From contig VXBM01000574.1 of the NCBI GenBank assembly GCA_013400155.1, positions 1 through 64,000 of the forward strand: a stretch of DNA of 64,000 nucleotides, read 5' to 3'. The position numbers and the translations under genes were made by a program. How positions within the stretch are numbered: the stretch's first letter is position 1; every line of letters begins with the position of its first letter. Positions 48,801 through 59,593 of the stretch are shown one piece after another. Source of the DNA: Helopsaltes ochotensis (taxonomy: Eukaryota > Chordata > Aves > Passeriformes > Locustellidae). The notes beneath the pieces are model-generated. The model was not told where the DNA came from, did not search any database, and was given only the letters and a program-made list of their open reading frames with translations.

Positions 48801-51800
48801 TCTGCTTGAATCAGCTCAGAGAAATCTCTTTTGCTTGGTAATATAAAAACTTAGATTCAATAATTGTGATATAACCAGTTCATATACACATTGCACAGGT
48901 TGAAGCAGGAGAAGCATAACTTAGCTCTAACCAAGGATCAGTATCAAGCCAACCTAACAGCATGCTACGCTGCACACAGACAGATTCAAGTCTAATTTGT
49001 ACTGACTCCTAAACAAGCAGAACTGAAAAACTTCCTGTGTTTTTCACAAAAACCTTTCTACAAATGGGCTGGGAGTCAGTAGTCCCATACTTGTGTAAAC
49101 AAACCCGAAAGCTCGACAACATCGGGCAGCAGCTCTGTTTCGAGGGTGAAATCTTCACGGTAACTGACTGGAGCTGCTCCTCAGGGGCGGTGAAGTGACG
49201 TACCTCAAAGAAATCAAAGATTAACTCCAGGTTGTCAGGCTCCATGGTCTGTATGGTGTACTCTATCCAGCGGTCCGGCTGCAGGGCGTAGCCGCAGTCC
49301 GGCTGCGAGTGCCGACACTTGTAGTCGGTGTTACTGATGATGGAGAACTCCACGGCGTTGGCCAACTTCTGAGGGACCGTGGGGGATGTCTTCTCCTGGC
49401 CCTCTTCCTCAAAGTCCTTCTCCAGGCCTTCCAGGGTCAGCTTTACTCTGCTCAGAAACACAAAACAAGTGGTTGAGTCACTGCAGCGCCTTTGGGAAGG
49501 AGCAAGATTTGGGAAGAAGCTTGAGCAGAAGCTCATACAATACAGGAATTCTTCTCATCTCCTCCGCCCACAGAACAGGGCAGGGTCAAGAGTCTGCAGC
49601 CATGGTCTAAATCCTGTTTTAGTCAGATTTCAGTCACTGCTGAAAGTTGAACCTGGGCAAATATGAAAACTCTGCTGGTGGTCTGAGAAGCAGCACCCCA
49701 CCAGATTGTTTGGGCTGCCAGATAAGACAGCCTTCCTGTCCAGACTGACAGCCAGAATGCCAACAGGCTCATGAAAAGCGCTGAAAACAGCAGTCATCTC
49801 AAGATCAAGACTTGAACATTGGTGGCTGCTGATACGTCTCTCTGATGAGGCAGATAAGTAAACTCTAATAAATATAATATAGACTGAAGTATTTAGGTCC
49901 CTTGAAAAACCCTAAATGAACATTTAAACTGAATGGATTTCTGGCAAGTCCTGGACTGAGAAGCATAAAAGCCTCTCTATAAGACTCAGAGAGTCGTTTA
50001 TCACACAAAGCAAACCCTCCAGACAAAATGAGTTATGTCAGTGATGTAAGTGTACATGAGTAAACCAAATCCCTTCCTGCATCATAGACACAGGATTGCC
50101 ATTTACAGATGCCAAGTCACCAGTAAAACTGAAGTCATATCTCAAAGAAAAAATTATAATCACAGAAATCTATTACACCAAGTCCACATTAAAATATATC
50201 CTCATAAAAAAGAGAAAAGAAGTCACAACACAGGTACTCCAGAAAATTGAAAATGACACTGCCACAGCGAGTGAGTCACAGAAGCTCCTGGACAGATCCA
50301 ACATTTTAGGACAGAGTATTCAGTGAATGCATCTAGCTTATCAAATTTTATTTCAACCATTTAATTTAGACAAGTTGCTCTCTCTACCTGCTATAACATG
50401 CAAGAAAAAAGGCAAAGCTGTATTCATCACAATACGAGTATTAAATCTCGCTTACCTAAACCTTGATGTTTTATATTTCTTCTTAGAGATCAGAACAGGG
50501 GATTTCTCAGAATAATGCAGACGTAGCCTTATTTCTGTCTGACATGTCAGCCACCCAGCATCCACAGTATTAACACCATCTATCAAAAGCCAAACAGAAA
50601 GGAGAAGACATTTTAGTAACTTATTTTAGGCAGTCTAGGCAGTTCCTCTTGCCACCATCTTCCAGGTAATCCTTTTTATCACCAGCCTTGATCTACAGTA
50701 TATGCAAGAAGTTGGGAGCAGCCTTTCCTGGGATCTCTCAAGGCATGGAATAATGCTGAGAGGAACTCTGAAGGTTCCTAAGCAATTGGAGGCTGCCTGT
50801 TTCTGATGAGATACAAGGGTGTCCACTAGGTCATCCTGCAAGTCTGCAGGACAGGGTACAGCACGAGTTTTGATAAAAAGCATGGGGAATCCTCACTCTG
50901 AACACCAAAACAAGGAAAGCCTACACGCAGGAGGACCAGAAACACAAGTTGCAAACTTGGGGGTGCTGAAGCAAACCCCGCAGTTTTGAGGAGTTCCTGA
51001 AGAGCCAAACCCATCCTTTGATGAGGATATGAGTGGAAAAGAGAAAAGCTTGAAGACAAGATTTGTGAGGTATGATAAAGAGTTCCTTTCAGTGTCAGAG
51101 GATTGACCATCAAGTGAGAGGTGGGTCAGGACATTTGTGCACACACAAGAACTGAGGTGTGGGCTCACAAGAACCTTTTGGCAGCTGCACCTCTAACTGA
51201 AGAGGCAAGTGGGAACATTCAGTGTGAGTCATTGTTTCTCCAGGCATGAGGAGTTCTTCTAAGGCTAGGTATTAAGAGAAAGCTGCATCTATTCTGTATT
51301 TTCAAAGAAAATGCACGCTCATGATTTAAAGTTCCCAAATTTCAACCTTTAACACCATCAGAGTGACAACACTTCCACTCTTCCTAGCAGTCCTTTATGA
51401 ACATTAGAAGGGATAACAGCCTGAGTGCGAATTCACAAATGCTGGATACGAAAACAACTGTAAAACCAGAGAAAACTATCATAGGCAATTCTTCTCAAAA
51501 CCTATAATCTCAAACATTTTTCAGTTACCAGACTTAACCTTGTTTAAATTAAGTTCATGGTAAAGAATAAAGGTTAATATAGCTCACTTACTACAGATTC
51601 CAAAGTCTCCATCGTCGACAGTAATGTCATCTTCTAGAATTAAAAGGAACGGAAAAGAACGGAAAAAAGCAATTAGTGTTCATATTTAAAAGTCATTGCC
51701 AAGTTAAATTAATTCTACTTTTCCACTTCACTTCTAAAAAGTGTATCTAAAAAAAGGCAGGACAACTGAAACAGACAAAGCAGCATGTTTTCTGCAACCT

Positions 51801-54800
51801 TCTATAAAGACTGATCTCAATTTATGATTTTTCTCAGTTTCTGCACAAAAAGAAAAACAACACACAAAATACCACATACATTCCACTTCAAGCAAGCTGA
51901 ACTGAGAGTAAAAATGTTGCACAATTTCCTGGCTTGCTGCAGTATTTTGCTGATAACTACATGCCACTGGTATCTAGGATGCTTTACTTGTCAAAGTAGT
52001 GTCAAGGACATTAAATTTTCTTGCAAACAGACAAGAAATTGCTCTGCTGCACACTTAAAGCTTTTAAATTGAGTTAGTCAATTCAAATGCTTCTTCTGCC
52101 CACATGACAGAAACCAACCTAGCATGAAATACTGAAAGCACTCAGTTTACACTTACTTTTATCCTTACTCTTTGCAATGCTTTAAGAACTGGAATCTTAA
52201 GGCACTGAGTAAATTCACCAGCACTAACAGAACTGCGATAGTCTAAACAAACCACGCATTTCTCAAAACATAAAACTTCACATAATTTTGCCTCTACAAT
52301 GGTTAAACCCTTTTTTTCCCCCCTAAGAATCACTTGGCTCCTCACCTAACTTCTTAATAACCACAGGCAACAATTTAGGATCAAAATGACCCAGTGCTAA
52401 GGTACTGCATTTGCTGCATTTTCCTAAAAACTGCTTATGAAGAATTAAGTATTACTTGGGGAAAAAAAAATCCCAATTGTTTGGAAGGAGGTAATCTAAA
52501 TTTAGAGATAAAGTCTGGACCCTAGCAGAGGATAGGCTGCTTCTCCTATCAGTTCCTGACAAACACAGAAATAACATTCTTATAGGAATAGAAATACCAC
52601 TAATTGAACTGAAATTAAAAAAAAAAAACAGCAAAGGGAGAACGGAATATGACCATGGCACTACTAATGACTAACAAACAGTTTCTTTGATACCACCTTC
52701 TTTCTAAAAGACATTTTTCAAATAATTAGAAAGTCTCTTAACAAATGTGAACTTAAGTGTGGAGAAAATAATCTATTTCATGTGCCAGAAAAGACAGTGC
52801 ATAAAACATGCCATAGCAGCATAAGAGATCTAAACTCTAAGCTACATTCAAAGGTTATTTCAGTCACTCTTAAACCCCAAACCTTTTCCCCTGCTTTCAG
52901 AACAGTATTAGTAACTTAGACGCAAGTCTGCATGCCACCCTTTCTTTCAGCAAAATTGCTGGGTAAATAAGTCCATTCATGTTTCTATTTTCTTTAATAT
53001 ATTTACTTAAAGAAGCCTAATTAAACATTTTTGGTTTAAAATTTTACTAATTAAATAGTACTTAAATAAAAACAGCAGTAACTTCACGCCCTCCCCCCCA
53101 TTTTCTTTTAAAAAAGATAATATGGATCCTTAGTCTCAAAGAATTAGAGAAAATTATTACAATTCCAAATTAATAAAAAAAACCAACCCACATAATCTTA
53201 AGGATGACAGCAAAGAATTTCACATCCACTCCATTTTGAAGCCACTTACGTATATATACATAAGATACATTTTGAGAGTAAGGCCCATGTTGTGCAAAGA
53301 AAAAAAATCTATACCTCCCACACATGAATAAATTCCAGTATTTTAAAACCATAGCTCTCCATCCCTCTAAACCAGTGTGCAGCATATCAGCAATCTTATG
53401 CATATGCCTCAAAGAGATGCAGTTGATGCCCATACCTAAAGGGGTAATTGATCGTGGTTGTAGATGAGTCTCCCACGTGTGAACTATGACTTCGCAGGGA
53501 CCATGGATAGTCTGTAATTTAAAAGTTAAATGTCTGCAATAATTTCTTTTGTTAGAGCTGGCTTTGTACCCATGACGCTGTTTGGGATGGTTGTGATCTA
53601 AACTTAGAGATTTAAGTAACAGAAGAAGGAGAAGAAAAGAGAGAGGGGAACAGAGAGCGAGAGAGAGAGACTGAAGGAGAAAGAAAGCAAACAGATGAGG
53701 CTTCTTACCCCTGCAACTGCTGATGACTCTGATGTGTTGTAAATACATGAGACAAAATTTGTGACAGTCTGACATGGCAGAGAAGTTACATGGAATCATT
53801 AAACTTTTACTGCTAACAGATACTCTGCTGGACTACTTCAGTTTCCTTCTGATACAAAAAAAAAATATTCCTGAACTCACTGAGAGTGCTCACTTTGGTC
53901 TCAAGGTACAGCAACAGTTTATGAAAAACATACCCCACATCTCTAATCCCAACAGCACTCAGCATCTACTCATGCACATAGCAGTTGCAGGGGTGGGCTC
54001 TTCTTCAAAATTTACTTTATTAAATTCAGACTATAAAACACAGTTATTTTAATTGTGGTACTGGAAAGCAAGTTATTTACCATCTAACTGAAACATAAAT
54101 AATTGATCCAACCAGCCAGCAATGAAGGGTCTGCATTCTATTCCAGCTGGAGCAGGATAAATTAGATTCTTTCATTAAAAAGAAATATTGTCCACCAAAA
54201 GAATACATTTGTTCACAAAAACAGTCAAGACTCAGATAACCAGAATGGCAACACCGTCTCTTCTTTCAGGACGATTTAACTTTGAAATAGCTTTCTAGGT
54301 AAAAGCTTTTAGGTGACCACAACTTAACAACAGAGAGAACATGCCTGATTCCCAGTTCAGTCACCCTGAGAAGTTTCCCCTAGCATGGCACAGTTGTTAC
54401 TTTTCAGATGTAAAAGCCACTGCCAAATAGCTGCAAATTGTCATTTTGATGTTTTGGGGCCTAAGTATTTCTAAAAAATTTTGCTACTATTGCCAAAGCC
54501 ATGGATACTCCAAGGCCAGCTGGTGCCAATACTTCAGTTCTGTTTTAAAGAGATTTCAGACCCACAGGGACATCCAGACAAGCTTCAGCAGTGTAATTAC
54601 TCAGCTTTGTTCTATTACAGCTCACCCAATAAACTCTTTCCATGCAGGTGGGATTTCTTGACATACACTGCCCACATTTCATCTCCCGTGCCTTTGGGTG
54701 AGCTAACAGCAAAAGCCAAACATTCAGCAAGTGCTCAGTAGCTCTGTGAGTCTCAGATAAAGCAATGTTCCTGACAGGTTCAGAGGCATCCACACTTAAA

Positions 54801-57800
54801 GGTCATGTCAGAATAAAATACATGTGCTTAGTTATGTTTGAAAGACAGAATGCATGTAAAACATCAATAAAGTTCTATTATTGCTTTCAGTTTATTCCTG
54901 TTACGGGGCAATTTCAGTTCCCAGCTTCTCACTGCTGCCACAATGACCACACTTCGGATTTCTAGAGAAGTAAATAATGAGAAGTTTCTTTCCCCTTCTC
55001 TCCCAGCACAGTGGCATTTGTCTGTCACAATGACAGCTTCTAAAGCTGCAAACCATGTTTGTCAGCAGCGAGGCTGCCATTCACTCCCACCATGCCAGGT
55101 CTCTGACAGCAGCTCCCACAAACACGTGCACAGCTTTAGTTTGGGAACCTGCGCCATGCAAATCTTCCTAACGAGGATTAAGCTGTTTTCTTCAGAAGGG
55201 AAGCAATGGTTTTTCCTTTTAAAAAGCTCCCAACACACTGTATGAAAATACCAATTTATTTCTTACACTACTGTAAGTGCCCGTTCTAAATTTAGGTTCT
55301 GAAATGATGAATGAATTTGAATGACATTATCCCAACAATAAGGACACCATGCTGGATACATTCAGCACCATTTCCTCTCGTGAAGAGAATACAATGGACT
55401 GACTGTGCATTTAATCCCAGGAACCCTCAACACTTTCCATACTAAGAAGAGCCAAGCAAAGCTACCTGGAAAAAAAGGGCAATTGATTAGAGAACAGGCA
55501 CGGACATCACTAAGAACCCTCTCCATCCCTGCTCAGACCATCTCTGAGCTTACAGGCATTTAAAAAACGTTTTAATTACGTGTAACAGGAGCTGTTGTTA
55601 CACTGAGGTCAAAACAGGAATGTCATTTCCGTGGCGTATACTGACCACATCTGAAGAGCAGCCCAGGTGGGCAGCAGAACTAAACGATGTGTCATCAATA
55701 TTAATAACATGGTAATGTTGCCTCAAAGGAGAGTCTCTAGTCTTAAAAGGGCATTTATTCAAATGTCACATCAGGCATCTCATGGGCAGTGCACTGAGGT
55801 AAGTGGCACTGCGGAGCCTTTCCTACTAATACAGACACTTTTATGTGCTTTAAAAGCCAACAGAAACATTACGTTGCTCGATCTTGATTAGCTGAACATC
55901 TAATGCAATTTTAAAAGCTTTTAAAGGACATTCAAGAACTTTCTTTAGAAACCAAGTCCTCTTCCATTATGAGAAGCTCCCTCCCCAGCAGTCATTGGAT
56001 GCTTTGGAAATGAAGGGTCAAATGCCTGTCTGGCAGAATGGTTCAGAGGTTCAGAGCAGCTGCAACATCTGCATCAAGTGCCTGGGGACTCAGCACAATT
56101 CAATAATGGAAACACCTCTGTGCATGTTTAAATGGTAATTGAGGAGATCACTTACAAGGCTCCTGCTTTAAGGCAGCACAACAGAGTGGGCACTAGAGGG
56201 GGGGAAAAACCCAACCCAAACCTTAAAAACTCCACGCAAACACATTTATCCAAGTGCACTTCACTAATTAAAACTATGTTTCAAGAATAATAATAATCGA
56301 CTTCAATAATATGAAGCAGCTGAATTAGACTTGATTGCTAAAGCTGCATTTCTGACCAAAATCCCTCTGGATTTCTGTAGCATGCAGAAGACAATAATTA
56401 AGCACTAAACTGAATAATTAAAGCCATTCAGCCATCATATCTAACTTGCAAGGCAGCAGCACACAGAAGTCACCTGGCAGGAAATGCTGAGCTCAGTAGA
56501 GATTTTACAGCTCCAGCATTTCCAAAAACAGTTTCACACAAAATCTGCCATCTCAGCAGATAACAATGCCTTCGTTCCTATCACGATAACCATGGCTTCT
56601 TAATCTACAAAAAGCTTTTCTAAGGCATTAATTACTGAGTCTAGGTTGAAGTTTCACCTTGGCACTAAAAGGATTTATTGACTTGCATTTTAAAACGGTA
56701 AATTTAACTCTCATTTGAAGCCTCTGTAATTAAGCAGAAAGTGTGAAAAATGCCCTCCAATCCACTTTTTGAAGTCCTGCTATATGCACAGATGGCTTAG
56801 TTATTTCACACTTGCCTTGGAGCAGCCCTGAACTTGCATGCTTATTTACAATTTCAAAAGTAAATACAGAACAGCTGAACGGAAGAAGGTGTGTGCGCTC
56901 CTCACTAAGGTTTTCAAATATGCATCATGCAAAAAATGCATGTAAAATTATTCTTCTAAAGTGTAAGATACACAGAAGACAAATTCCAGCCAAGGGAGTT
57001 CTGGTGTGCCTCACACAAATCCCCTCATCTCCCACCACCTCTGCCCCTGACACAAACAGAAAGTGAGCGTAGAATAAAACCCAGGCAGATCCTCACAGGG
57101 AGCTGTATTCAAGGGAAGAACAACCTCGAGCAAAAAAGTTTAAGTTACTGTCTTATTTCATCCAACTGTGTGTATTTATTTCTCTTTTTAAATGCTTAAG
57201 ATCAAAATGTTTCCAACACAGTAAAATCTCCTGGTAAGCAGGAGCCAAGGCCTGACACCAATTTTATAGTAAAATATTCTTTGTATATATATTTGCATTC
57301 ATGCAAAAAAATCTGAATTTCCATGTATTGAGTATTTTAAAAAAAACCCTGCTCTATTTACATAACCACAATTATGTTAACACCAATATGCTTCACTACA
57401 AACAAGACTTTCCATTACATCATACTTTCCCTTCGAGTAGAAAAAAAATTAAGATCAAATAATGATCTTCTCAAAGGGAGATGAGAAAAAGAATTCACTT
57501 TTTTTTTTTTTTTAATAAAATATCAATTATTCTATTTTCACATCTAGCCTGTAGCACTACTGTGGGTACTCTAGGAATTACCACTCCTCTTACATGTGTA
57601 AATATGGATCACTCCCATCTTTGCCACCAATTCAAGCATCTTCACAGAAAGGAACACTAAGTTCAGGTGGATCTGTCTTCAGCATGATTTACTTCCTGTG
57701 TGAGGTCAAATTTGTATATTCAGACTTGAATATACAGTTAGGACTACACTGTTATTTTACTACACGTAAAATCAATAGAAAAAATTAAGTGTCAGATCAT

Positions 57801-59514
57801 ATACTGCCATCTTGTCAAATTTAGATTAATCCCATGCAGTCCCTAATGAAAAAAAATCTGAAATAAAAATATGCAGAATAATTTAACTTTAAAATATCTT
57901 CTCCTTATCAGCATTTCCTTAATGCTAAAGCTCTCCTTGTACTGTCTCACTTGCACTATATTGTATATGATATTCCTGTTGCTTTTTTCATTGCTCTTCA
58001 AGAGGTTTACAAAAAGAGGAAGAAAAGATTGTACTTGGATTTCTTCTCTTCAAAAGATTCTATTTTGTAAGAAATATAGTCCTGTGCATTTCACAAGTGC
58101 AAGCCACTAAGCTGATAGCCCAGGAATTCCCAGACTTTGTTTTGTAGGGTGGTTTCCTTTCTTCCCTGCTCTTTACATTCAGGAGCTCTTGATGCTGGTA
58201 TTGCAGAAAATTCCTACTTACCTTGGCAGACTCTGCATCACACGGTGCATAAAGCGTGCACGATACAGAGCACCTACTCAAAGAAACACACTCACCAGTA
58301 CACAGGGTAAGCTTTTGCAAATGGTAAAACAGAAATTCTAGTCTCTCTTGTCTGTGGCTCAGCTCTGCTCACTAACTCTGCTTTTTCTTACATTTAAACT
58401 TAGGGGCATTTGCAAAAATAATAAAAAATAAACAGTCCCATCAGAGTTGCTGAGCTGTAAGAATTAATCTACTTTTGGCCTCAGTTTGACCTCAGCAAAA
58501 GAGATCTATTATTGGCCTTCCCTTCCTTCTTTTGCCTCAAATTTAAATACCAGTTTCTGACTGGACTATTTTCACATGCTGTAATGAAAAAACCAGAACA
58601 GTGCTTCATTTGAAATTCTTATCCTTCAGAAAAAAAATGCCTCCATCAAATGTGGGGTTTTTTAAGTGGGAAAAAAAGGCTGACAAAAAACTTACATGCT
58701 CTTGACAGTAATTTGAAATTTTTAAAAGATAGTGATGAGATGATTCTGTAACTCCTTTGCACATTTAGCTACAGCCTTCATAATCCCAGTTTCAGTGAGG
58801 AACTAAAGCCCAGGGTGAATAGCTACAGGATATTAATAAAATAAGAAAGACAGCAAAGGCAGCATTAAATTTCTTAAGGTTATTGCTTGTTATCACAAAA
58901 AAAAGTTCAAGAGTGGCTGTTTATTCTCCCAACTTAGCCCAGCTTTTTCCTGGATGCAGCCTCATCCCCTCTGAAGAACTTCCCCCTGGCCTAGTGCAAT
59001 GTTTACAAACCAATGGTTACACTGCCACATGAAACTATAATTTATGTAACCTCGAGTCATGGGCAACTTTGCCATCAATACCTCTACAAACACATCTGGC
59101 TCTGCCTCTTGGGTGGTTTTTTTCCCCTCCAAGTGGTGCAAATACCTATATACAAACATACAAACAATGGGATGCCTCGACCCTTGTTTCACCTTTTCAC
59201 TTCAAGAGACTAACTGACGTTAATTACGCAGCACAAAATCCGGGTAATGCTTCTCAAGCTTCACAAGACCAAATTGGCAGGGATTTTAAAAACGTCCCAA
59301 ATTTGAATGCACCTCCTACACTAACCATTTTTCTCCCACTGTCACTTGCTGCTATCCCACCATCCATATAAGATGAAGCTACAGATCTCACGTAGTACTG
59401 CATTCCTTCCATGGATCACTTGGGATCTGTGCCCTGCCCAAGTCCACATTCAATTCTAACCATGAGAACTTCACCTTAAGCTTTATAATAATGTCAGGGG
59501 TTTCTTTCCCACTG

Positions 59515-59593
<79 letters not shown>

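Noticed and set aside
53170..53799. 209-codon minus-strand open frame
   Set aside because: Only the exon 4 part (53436-53511) is conserved; the rest is intron read-through, including the CT-rich tract.
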